Shown here: piece after piece, positions 8,958-19,500 of the stretch | Position numbering within the stretch: the first letter of the stretch is position 1 | How the letters are laid out: each line of letters opens with the position of its first letter | DNA from: Bacteroidales bacterium UBA4331 | GTDB taxonomy: Bacteria; Bacteroidota; Bacteroidia; Bacteroidales; Paludibacteraceae | Reading direction: 5' to 3' | DNA length: 58,564 bases | NCBI GenBank assembly: GCA_002394395.1 | Contig: DGTR01000035.1 | Coordinates: forward strand, 1 to 58,564 | Program-made: the position numbers and the translations under genes | Notes under the pieces: model-generated | What the model saw: only the letters and a program-made list of their open reading frames with translations | Told to the model about the DNA's origin: nothing | Databases searched by the model: none

Positions 8958-8990
8958 GCAAAAGTACTGCTTTTTTTTGACATGACCAAA
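8958..8990 (-). promoter_or_regulatory. Promoter of the tRNA-Thr-Tyr-Gly-Thr-tuf cluster
   Basis: Read on the minus strand there is TTTGG (8986-8990), a 19-nt spacer, then TACTTTTGC (8958-8966), matching the Bacteroidota -33/-7 consensus. The 35 bp at 8957-8991 are identical to the segment upstream of tRNA-Phe at 33844-33878, which supports a conserved strong stable-RNA promoter. Confidence 0.85.
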
Positions 8991-9049
8991 TATTTTTGCA
9001 AAAAAATGCAATTTTCAGTCATTTTTCTTGTTTTTGAGACCCGAATACC

Positions 9050-9994
9050 TCATTTTTTGTCTTTCTTTGCCCTCGGATGCGTCTCCATATATACTCGCTT
9101 GATCTGCTCAAAAGTCGTGTGCGTATACACCTGCGTCGTACTCAGAGACGCATGACCCAATAACGCCTGAATCGTTCGTATATCTGCTCCGTTATCCAAC
9201 ATCGTCGTCGCAAACGTGTGACGCAACACATGCGGCGAATGCTTCTTCAGCGTACTCACTTCTCCCATACGCGTGCGCACGATATTATATAAGGTGTTCT
9301 TCGTCATCGGCACAACCTCGCCGGACTTGGATTGCTTGACGAAAAAAGTCTGCGGGCCGGTGATAAGTTCCGCTCGTGCCTCCATATATTCCTTGATCTG
9401 CTCCGCTAATGCAGGCCCGAAAGGCACAATCCTTTCCTTTCTCCGTTTACCGAAGATACGTACTTGCCCTTGCTGCAGATCCAGGTCCTTATCCTGCAAT
9501 CCCAACATCTCCGCCTGACGCATCCCCGTCTGATAAAGCATCTCTATAATCAAAGCGTCGCGGATGTCCTCAAACGAGTCGCCGCACGTCGCTAATCGCT
9601 CATCACTCAACCGTTCCTCTTCCTCCATCTCCGCCGGACGGAAGAAAACCGGCAACGGCTTATCCGCCTTCGGCGGAACAACACGCGCCGTGACATCACG
9701 AGTCACCTTACCTGTACGAAGTAAAAAGCGATAGAAACTTCGCAATGCCGACAACTTGCGTTTGACAGAACGGGGAGACTGTTTCTGCTCCTCCAACATC
9801 TCTAACATCCAGGTCTTGACATCATCCTCTCCTACTTTACGAACCTGTTCTGCGCTCACCACCAAAGGATCAGCTCCTTTCGCTGACCAACCCATGAACC
9901 GACCAAAATCCCGCAGGTCATCGCGGTATGCCTCCACCGTCCGCGGAGAATACTTCCGCTCGATAGCGATATAGTCCAAAAAATGCCGAATCAT
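9050..9994 (-). CDS. xerC: Tyrosine recombinase XerC/XerD family
   Basis: Site-specific recombinase of the kind that resolves chromosome dimers at dif. With ATG at 9994 it has 314 residues starting MIRHFLDYIAIERKYSPRTV; the frame is open six codons further, but that extension reads through the promoter. The N-terminal SAM-like core-binding domain spans about residues 1-105 and the catalytic domain follows. Catalytic residues visible are Arg in QTGMRQAEMLGL, Lys in FGKRRKERIVP, His/Arg in HVLRHTFAT, His in LLGHASLSTT and Tyr in QVYTHT. It looks like the housekeeping XerC rather than a phage integrase: no mobile genes flank it and the context is conserved. A hibernation factor gene often found next to it in related genomes is absent here. 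Confidence 0.9.
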   Translation of the reverse strand: MIRHFLDYIAIERKYSPRTVEAYRDDLRDFGRFMGWSAKGADPLVVSAEQVRKVGEDDVKTWMLEMLEEQKQSPRSVKRKLSALRSFYRFLLRTGKVTRDVTARVVPPKADKPLPVFFRPAEMEEEERLSDERLATCGDSFEDIRDALIIEMLYQTGMRQAEMLGLQDKDLDLQQGQVRIFGKRRKERIVPFGPALAEQIKEYMEARAELITGPQTFFVKQSKSGEVVPMTKNTLYNIVRTRMGEVSTLKKHSPHVLRHTFATTMLDNGADIRTIQALLGHASLSTTQVYTHTTFEQIKRVYMETHPRAKKDKK

Positions 9995-9997
9995 GGT

Positions 9998-10030
9998 GCA
10001 AAGGTACAACAAAAGTTTGACATATGCAAA
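9998..10030 (-). promoter_or_regulatory. xerC promoter (likely leaderless transcript)
   Basis: Minus-strand TTTG (10027-10030), a 20-nt spacer and TACCTTTGC (9998-10006) match the Bacteroidota consensus. Only three bases (9995-9997) lie between the -7 box and the ATG at 9992-9994, so the transcript should start at or near the start codon. Confidence 0.8.
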
Positions 10031-10056
10031 AAAAATCGCCCATTTGAGCGATTTTT
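10031..10056 (-). terminator. Terminator of the giant-protein operon
   Basis: The 9-bp stem AAAAATCGC/GCGATTTTT (10048-10056 with 10031-10039) around an 8-nt loop is followed on the minus strand by a further run of T. It lies 40 bp after the stop of the lipoprotein gene. Confidence 0.8.
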
Positions 10057-10096
10057 CCTTTATTTGCGTTGCTACTTATACTATCCTTACTACTTC

Positions 10097-10561
10097 TCAA
10101 CGGCTTAGCTTCCATTGAGGAGTGAAGGGTTCGGCAACCGTTCCCATGAACGAGTCATTGCGATAGACAAAGGCCTTCTCCGCTTCAAACAGGTTGGAGA
10201 AATGCGCAGAGTAGTAACGCAGCGTGACCTCGCCCTCCTGCGCAGAGAGATAGAGGAAGAAGAGCCCTTTTTTATATTCGGCTACACCCACACATTCCTC
10301 TCCTACGAAAGCAGCGAGCATATCAGATTCACCTACCATCTTATCATCGACGGCTTGCCCTTCAAGAGATGTGACTTGGACGACCACGGTCATAGAAGAC
10401 AACATATCCAAACTATCGGAAACCAGCCAAGTAGGACGCGGTTTGCTCCCCTGAAGCGTTAGGGGATCATTATTCTCCTTCTTGCACCCCACTGCCAAAA
10501 GCAGCATGGTGCAAAGGAGTATAAGCTTACAATTTCTTACCTGTAACATCATATTTTTCAT
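10097..10561 (-). CDS. Predicted lipoprotein with the ECVG-type domain of the neighbouring giant protein
   Basis: A 154-residue protein of unknown function. It has a lipoprotein signal with lipobox LLAVGC (Cys26) followed by KKENND, so it should be membrane-anchored. The mature part has a hydrophobic-strand pattern with DMLAAFVGEECVGVAEYKK, then FLYLSAQEGEVTLRYYSAHF, then a Phe/Tyr-rich end with FVYRNDSFMGT. The same kind of segment (Y/F-x-N/G-E-C-V-G, then a strand with LTVYGE or YLSAQEG) occurs in the giant protein encoded just upstream, near its residues 2800-2890 and, in weaker form, 3125-3190. Its first 35 bp overlap the 3' end of that gene in another frame, suggesting translational coupling. 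It ends without the C-terminal tail seen on the secreted neighbours. Function unknown; a surface partner of the giant protein is a guess. Confidence 0.8.
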   Translation of the reverse strand: MKNMMLQVRNCKLILLCTMLLLAVGCKKENNDPLTLQGSKPRPTWLVSDSLDMLSSMTVVVQVTSLEGQAVDDKMVGESDMLAAFVGEECVGVAEYKKGLFFLYLSAQEGEVTLRYYSAHFSNLFEAEKAFVYRNDSFMGTVAEPFTPQWKLSR

Positions 10562-13500
10562 TGTTTCGGATGATTACTACATGATTATTTTCAATGATCT
10601 TATACACGCGGCTCGGATCCTCGGGAACGAGAATGACGGGTTCCAGAAGCGATCCGTGATGTGCATCAGGAGCATAATGAACAGAAGATGGATTATTGAA
10701 GATGGTCAATGGGGTGCCATTCTCTGTTTCAAAGCGAACCGGTGAGCCGCTCAAATCGGACTGGATTGTAATGAAATAGAGAGAGTCGATTGGTTCAGAC
10801 ACTCCTGCCAACTCATCCCCTACGTATACACGGATAGGTGAGGGCTGCGTGCTGACAGCCGACCGCTCTATCTTCGCAATCATGGTCATGTTAGTCGCAG
10901 CCTTGGGGTTCGAGAACAGGGTTGATTGTGCATCTTCCTGCTTGCTCATCTTCTTGGGTGCCGGCGTCGTAGTCTGGTGGTAGAACGGTATTACAACAGA
11001 ACCCAATCCCAGACGTCGGAAGAGGTATCCTTCTCCCGGCCGGAGAGCAATGAGGTTTCCTTCCCATCTCTTATCCTCGGAGAAGACGGCAAAGCGGTCA
11101 TGCGCCTTGATGATGTCGCCCGGTTGCGCTTTCTGGAAATAACTTGCGAGCGCTTCGGAGATCGGTGTGGTACGGTTGAAGAGGCAAGGCAGCATACTCC
11201 ATTGTCCGTCTCCCCTGACCGTCACATGCATCGAGTCTTCCGGCAGCAAGTCACCGGCTATACGCATTCGGTTTTCATGCTGGCTATAGACCATATAGAT
11301 TTGCGAATAATGCAGTTTATCCAGCGTACCCATAAATTCCGCAGAGGTCTCGTCATAGGTGCCAAACTTGCGGGTATTGGGGTTCTTGATGATGTCGCCT
11401 TCTATCCATGAATCATTGGCTGTCATGCAGGTGGACAGCAAGCCGCCGGACGCCGTGAGATCCATATTGACGGATATCCAGTTCCATCCCTGCTCCAGAT
11501 CAATCATCTGTACTTCGCTGCCGAAGGTGGTCAGGATGAGAGGATCGGTGTCGCCGCAGTTATAGACGAATCCGTGGGCAAAGATCACATTGCGGTTGGT
11601 TGACAAGTCATAGACCCTGCCGGTAGAAGCTCTCCATAAGCGGAAGCGTATCGGCTTGCGGTTCATCGCATCCTCACCGTAAACAGTCAGGAAGACTTTG
11701 GCCTTATGGGTATTCTCGTTGAAGGAGACATGATCCATGCCAACGCACTCGTTCTGATAGAACGCATAGACGATATCATTGGGATCGGTATCGTACTCGG
11801 TATCATTGAGTTTGACCTGTGCACAGACGGACATGTTGAGCGGATATTTGTGCTCGTCAATCTCCTCGTAGGGCGCTACCGCCTCGATGGTCAGTTCCAC
11901 GCGCATAGGCTCGGAGAGACCGTTCTCGTCGGTTACATAGACGATGTCATCATAGACGCCCGGCGCCATGTCGGTATTGGCGGAGAAGGTGAGATAGAGT
12001 TCCTCCGTGGGGTTGATCGAACCATATGCAGCGTTAACAGTGAGCCAATCGGGCAAGGACTCGATGGTGTACGGATGCAGTTTGCCGGAATGGTTGAGTA
12101 CGCGGGTGACATACTCCACTCCGTCGGTCTCCTCGCCGTAGATGGCGTGCATCTTGATGGTTTTTTCCTCCCATTTGAGCGCGTTCTTATCCACATAGGC
12201 CGTCCAAGTAACGGGAGAAACCATGGGGTTACCGTTGAGATCCTCCACATTGCGGACGGTGACATAGATAGCACGCTTGTTAATCTCACGATCCAGCATA
12301 TTCAGATTGATCATGAGTTCGTCGCCGTTAAACGCCCAATCGAAATTGAGCTTGGTCAGCTTGCCCATGTTATGCACCGGTGCCGAGGTCGATTTGTCGG
12401 CATAGGTTTCGATCGGCGAAACCGTATTGTTCAGGACGAGCGGTACCTGTTTGTTAACAATCGTGCCGTCCGTGGTCTTGAATACGCGCTGGTCATTGAC
12501 CGAGAAGATCTGCTCGTAAACACCATTGCTGTTCTCCTTCATCTCATTGAAAGGCAGATAAGCCATCAGACCCATCTCGTTACCTACCGGAGAGATCATG
12601 GAGATGGACTCCAGGAGGGACTTCGGCAGAGCCTGCTCAAAGATCGCGAACTCGTCTATATTACCGGCAAAATTCTTACCTCCGAAATACATGGCGCCAC
12701 TAATCGGACCCAATTTGCGGGCAGCGAAGGTCTGCTTCAGGATACCGTCTATATACACCGCCACATTATTATAGGTTCTATTGACCGCCATGGCTATGTG
12801 ATGCCATGCATCATCCGAATAGGATCCTGCCATCGGCCACGAAGTGCTGTCCGAGTAAAGGGTCAGGCCTCCGCTCGTCACCATCAGTTCAAAACCATGC
12901 TTGTTATCCGTCCTTCCGGCGGAGAAGAGCGTACCTGTGCCAGTGGTCTTAAACCAGAAGGTAAGGGTCTCATCCTGAATGTCGGAGCGGCTCATCAGGT
13001 TACCGTCAAGGGGTATCCGTTCATTCTCCGGAACACGGAGCGATATACCCGTCTGATGCTCCCAGGACGTTCCATGCGTGTACAGCGTCGCACCAGTAGC
13101 TTTGTCCATCAGGACATCACCCGTACCCTCATCCATAGGATAGTACGCAATCAGTTCGCGCTCGTATCCCGTCAGTCGATGCATGTGGGTCTCTGCTACC
13201 TCATCCGCACTCAGCGCTTTGGACCAGAGGCGTACCTCCATCATGTTTCCATTCAGATTCCGACCGATAACAATAGGTGCATTAATCATCGATACCTTGA
13301 CGAAATCCATGAGAGGAGGCGTATTCGGATTGGTTATATCCTGCGTTCCGACATAGAAACGCACAGCTCGGGTGGTATGGTCATATTCGGTCACAAAGCG
13401 CGTAAATGCAGTCGGGGGCTCGGGTAAAGGCAAGGAATGAGTAGCCAGTAACCCATTGATCAACAACATCAAGTGATTATTGCCATATACCAGATTAATG

Positions 13501-16500
13501 CTTCCCTTCTCGGATCGCAATTCAAGAAGCACGGCAGTCTGACTCGGATCATTGAGACGAACCATCATGTCAATCGTAAACGATTTATCCAGGAACGACC
13601 GCAACACTTTGGACTCGGCATACGAATCTATGGTACCGCCAAAATGGAGTGATGTACCGGCCGCAATACCCGATTCGTTGGTATATCCTGCCAACTGGAA
13701 GTTATTGTCCTCGTCCAGATAATTACCGGCTATCGGTTCGTTGAAGCGCAGCTTGAGGTTGTCGCCTACCCCCAGTATCGCGTTAGCGGGTTCGGGTTCC
13801 CCGAAGACGCGTGGCGGACGGGTGTCCTTGATACCCGTCAGGACAGGCGAAGACTTGGTTACATAACCCGAACCGTGACGGCAGAAGGATACTGCACGGA
13901 GATCGTACTGCTGCTCCATCGGATCCCGCTCACCGTAGAAGCGGAAATTCTCTATTCGTCCGCCCTCAATCATCGCTTTGGACCCCGAAGCCTGTTGATA
14001 GAGACTATCCTCCGCATAATAGGAACAAAGGTTCACCCATGCGTCATTGGACTGGGTCGTTAGTTTGTATTGCAGTTCGATATGGTCAAAACCGTCGTAG
14101 TTCACATCAAAGCCGTCGATCGATACCGGCATGTAATAGCCGTTCTCGTCACGCGGAGAGAGTGTGTTCATGATCCATTTATCCGATGGAGAGGATATCC
14201 TTACATCACAGCTAACAGGCATGTAATGGACGGAGAAGCACACTTTCTGACAGGTGATCGTAGGAGTACATTCCGATTGCAGGATAAGACAAATGTCTTC
14301 ATAATCATAATCATCTCCGGCACGTACCTCGATGGTCTTGATGATCGGAGTATTGCCTTGGAAGCGGAACTCGCGTCCATCGGATAGAGGTACACCATCG
14401 ATACTTATCTTGGCGCCCTTGATATTGGTGGCATCATCCATCTTGAGTGTCATGAACACAGCCGGACCGCTGGCAGCCCCCACGACCTCATCGGCTTCGT
14501 TCCACATCGTCAACTTGAACTTAGCGGCTTGATCATGCGGCACATTGCTGACCTCATGACGGTTAATAACCATTTGCGGGTTCTCTATCTTCTGAGTGGC
14601 AGCATTAAGCGGTGTACCCGGATTGTAGAAATAGGTCGAGTCCGCCGCCTCCCAAGGACACCTGGTAGCGCCACCTAAAGTGGAGTACATCAGTGAGCCA
14701 AAGAGGTATTTGTTCTTATTATCACTATTGAAGTCGTGTGCCTCATAACGCGTCTCTTTCGATTGCTCATTGAAATCATCCGTCAGCGATTTATACACAT
14801 TGAACGTCAGATGCTCCAACGGATTGAGGGACAGTACGTAGCCGGTGGTCTTGCTCGAGCCAACGCTCTCACCATTCTCCGGCAGGAGGTTAAATCCGGT
14901 CTCTAAGATAAACTTGCAGTCCAGATCGAATTTCACACCACCCACCTCCGCTCGTACGTACTGCGAAGGAGAGGTACCTTTGTCGGCGGCATTCAGGTGT
15001 TTCATCAGTAATTGAAATCCTTTAGACCCTTTGAACAAATCCTTAAGACGCGCTATTGCCAAAGGACCAAAGCCGTCTCCAAAAAAGCCACTCGAGCTCG
15101 TTACTCCTTCACCTGTCTGGTGATTCCACGGCCAAGCGAAATAAGCAGAACGGGTATCTACATACGAATACGATTCGGAGTATGTCTGCGTCAGACCGCC
15201 GCTGATAGAATGGGTGGCAAGCGGTGTTTTGGTCATAGCTAACACTTTCTCCGCCTCGTTGGTAGCAAGAACTCCGATCCAATTATCCACGGCTTTGTTG
15301 TCCAACTGTACTTGGTCGAAGATCATCCAGTTCAGCCCGTCCGGCGTGATGATCTCGTAGTATCCTTCTTCACCGAATCCGAGGGAGTCCGGATGCACCT
15401 TACTCCAATAAACCGGCCGGTCTTTGGCTATAGCTTGGGTCACCGCTTCCTCCCGGGTGCCGGTCAACAGAAGACTGTTACGATGGTAGAGCAGATCCGG
15501 AATGATTGTACCGACTATATACTGATGGGTATAAGCGAAGGAGGATTGGATAAATTTCTTGATCAGCACATCCTCGGTTCGCATCAGATACCAGGGTTTG
15601 CCCTTGGCGTCCACACCCTGCTGAACGATGCGGTAACTCTTGTTGTTGATTTTCGCTTTTATCTGCTCGAAAGAGATGGAGTCCACGATGCGGAAAGCGT
15701 CGGCTTTCGAGGTCATCACACCGTTGGTCACACCGATATAGACATCCCCGTTGGTGCCAACCTGGAAGGGACCGGAACCGGTCTGAATCCGTTCGGTGGT
15801 CTTAAACTCGTAGTCCGCTTGATTATATCCATACCATTGTACCGTAAGCGGGAAATTCCAATCGGTCGTTTTCTCGACGGTATTGAGTACGCCTGCTGTA
15901 GCACCTGCTGCCGGAGAGCCTGCGTATGTACCTACGAAATACTGACTGTTATTTCCCCATTTGACGAAGAGGTTAAGCCCAATGCGGAAATTGGAAGGTT
16001 CTTTGTATTTGACGTGATAGGAAGTACCCTTCTCGAGGTAAGCATACGAGCCGCTTCCGGGAGGGTCACGAAGTATATCGAGTAGCGTTATACCTGTCGA
16101 AGCTGTATCGCGCTGCATGAAATCCGTTGCTTTCTCCACCGCCCCTAAGACATACGCCTGCAGCGGATTGGAGGTAACATACTCTCCTTCGCTCTCCACC
16201 GAGAAATCCAATGAATGCAACGCATTCTCTCCGGTCTGAACATAGGTCACCTGGTCGAAAATCACGTTCACCAGAGCGGAACCGTTGGCATCCAGCGGCG
16301 CGGATTGGATATCCGTTGTTTCACGCATGCCGTTGTAAATCTTAAGGTTTCCTCCCTTCAGGTAAACACGGTCGGGTACGCGCGTGCGGTCATTATTATA
16401 ATAGTAATCCTCATGGGCGGACACGCGGAACTGGTACTGCCCCGCCGTAAAGACCGGAGCGCCAAAGAGGTAACTGTAACTTCCGTCCGCTTCTTGCGAC

Positions 16501-19500
16501 ACCAGATCCACTTTCATCTCCTCCCCGTTGAGAGCCTCCGCTGTCCAGGATTTCAGACCGTAATAATCATACTCTTTGCCGTAAAGCGATTGTTTATAGG
16601 TCACCTCTATCGGTGTGCGATAGATGATTGAGAAGACACCGGGTTCGGTGTTGCTCAGATCAATCGTCTCGCTGGTTTTTCCTTGCGCGAAGAGCGTAGC
16701 GTAACCCTGCGCCGTAGCTTGTACCACCTTGTATTTGGTCGGGAAGAGATCCGCCTCGTACTCACCGGTAACAGGGTCGGGGTTGATGACGATACGCTTA
16801 TGCTGGTAATGGATCCGGGTGGCACCGATCGTGTATTCCAGGGTGTCACGGGTCAGATCTTCGGGGTCACGCACGATATAGGCGATGTTATCCCCTTCCA
16901 GCTCGAGCACCAGTTGCAGGTTATCACCGATATTATTACGGCTCAGCCCTTGTCCGAGCGGTAAGGAAGCCTGGTCGATACCGCCGACCACCCTACCGAC
17001 GAGACGTACCTTGGTCTGATCCCATATACGCACGCCGTCCAGCGCCTTGGAGAGGGTCAAGAGACTGTCGCCGTCGATACGGACAAAACCGTCGCCCTCG
17101 AACGTATGACCCTTCTTAACAATCTGTAGCGTGAAAGCGGATCCTTTCGGTACCGAGATAGAGAAATTACCGGACATGTCGGTCTTCACCGCATCACCGG
17201 ATTTCTTGACCATCTTGCCGTTCAGCAGGATATTGGCATCCCGTACCGGCACCGAGGACAGTTTATAGAGCACCCGTCCGGAGAAGCGGACGGAAGAGAT
17301 ATTGTCAAAACTGAGGTTCTCCACCACGTTGTTCTCCGCGGAGAGGGTGACTGCGGCGGTAGGAGAGCCGGTATTGTTGAAGACGAACTCGGCTGTTTGC
17401 GAAGTAGGCGTGATGAAATAGTTGGTAGAAGTGCCGTAGAGGAGGCTGTCGAAGAGGAAAGCGCCCCTTTCGTCGGTCTCTACATGTATATCCTCCGCGC
17501 CGTCTCGTGAGAGCGTGACGGTGGTACCATAGCAACCGCTTCCATCCTCGTATTGCACCCTACCGGCTATCAAGCCGTAGGGCGAACGACGGCCTTCCGT
17601 GGAGGCTGTATGAACCGTCGTCGTGCCGTTACAGGAGAAAGAGGTTGAGACGCGATACTCGTAGCGCTGACCGGGTACGACCGGGTGCGAACCGTTCGCC
17701 TCGTCGAAATACCCCTCTGTCTCCAGAATAGCGATCGTGTCGAAAGGTACCTCCGAGCCTTGTATGCGGCGTTCGAGGATATAGTGATCTACCGAACCGG
17801 CGGTAGGTTGCCAGGTCAGGATGACGCCCCTTTTGTCGGTACCGTCGGTGGCTTGGAATGAGGCGATTTGTGCCGAGGCATTGGTATAGAGGTCCGGACC
17901 CGTGATAGCAATCGGTTCCAGCTGCTCGCTCTTCTGTACCTGGAGCAAGGCGTTGCTCTGATCAATACGCACGTCGTACCGGAAATGTACGCAGCTCATA
18001 TCCACTACATCTGTCACGTGCGCCAGATACGACCCGTCGGGCTGCAGGACGATACTGTCTTTAGGCACGCGGATCTCTTGTCTCAAACCGGTCTCCACCA
18101 CGGTGCGGGTGAGTACCAGATCCGCGTTGCGCTCCCATACGCAATGGTCTCCGGCTGACATCGCTTGCACTTTCGCTTCCAAAAACGGGTATAACCTGTT
18201 ACGAAGCTCGTCCTGATCGATCTGCGCAAGAACCCTTGCCTGCAGTTCCTCATCCGTGAGGACATTACGCTCGTCCTTGGCTTGATTATAGGTCAGCGTG
18301 AAGATATTTTCATCGGGGCTTACCTTACACTTGGTATAGACAGTTATTCCGCGTGTCGGAACCAGGAACGAGAACGATATCTCGTTTCCTACATAGCCTT
18401 TCGACTCATCAAAAGCATTTTTCCAAGCCTTGGCTTTCACCGTCACACGCGCACCGCTCTGCGCAGTAAACGTATTCCACGGATGCTGTACTTCGAGAGG
18501 GGTTATTACGCCGTTCAGCTCTTGCACTGCCGAATAGTGTACAAACACGTGATCGAGACTGCTCCACCCTGTATTATCCGATTTGATCGTCACCGGCACG
18601 GATACTCCGTAAGCCATATCAGGATCAACCGTTATCTCCAAACTGGTACGATCGACGCTGGGCATCACCGGTTCTATAGCGGGGTTGTCGATCTTGAGCA
18701 AGAAATGTACCTTCCGGTTGTTCTCAAAATCCGGATCGAGGGTATAAGGTTCCTGTGTAGGAGCCAAGGGAGAGAGATAATTACTCTTGACAATGGAAGT
18801 GGTAGCCATATAATCGGACGGGTTCCATCCCCACGTAGCGGCAGACGCACGGCGAACGCGGTAGTAGAGCGGAGCGCCCGGGATATTCACATCCGAATGG
18901 AGCGTAGCGGTAACGCGTGCATGAAGCCCATTAGCGTTTTCTACCTCCACCTCATTTTGCGTCACCGAGATCTTGTTGGTATAGGAATCGGTATAGAGAC
19001 TGTCGTCGTGGAAGAGCTGCAGCACATCCTCCGCGGCATCGGTATAGGCGTAGTTATTCTCGCCGGCGCTGTAAGGCACCACGGCGATTGACTGCGCGTC
19101 CGAGAAATCCTCTTGGGTAGCACGTTGCACCTCGTACATATCCGCCTCCAAGATGTCCTGGTCATTCGGATAAAGCGTGTGCCAGCTCAGCTGCACATCA
19201 CCCGTCACGCTGTTCTGTGCATCCTTGACCTCCGATGCCTCAAAATTATATATCTTGTGGTAAGCGGGAATCATGACCGAGTTCGTCTTCAGACGCTGTT
19301 TGACACCGCCGTCCTTGTTGACCCATACATTGAAATCCGCATAGAAATGGTCCTGTACGGAGTCCAGCATGTCCACCAGGATCTTCTCGCTCCGCTCTGC
19401 CTGGGCTATCTCCTTTGACGGGTCTAGAGAGGTATGATACGAGATCGGGTCTTGGAAGGTCATATATTGAATACCGGCTTTTCCCAAGGTATTGATGTCA

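Noticed and set aside
9050..9994. Tyrosine recombinase as integrase of a mobile element
   Set aside because: No attachment-site repeats, relaxase, phage or conjugation genes adjoin it; it lies beside the ribosomal/tuf cluster like the housekeeping XerC.
11706..13427. Plus-strand 573-codon frame and several others opposite the giant gene
   Set aside because: Antisense to a coherent 3242-residue protein with signal peptide and LamG domains; no family resemblance or promoter.
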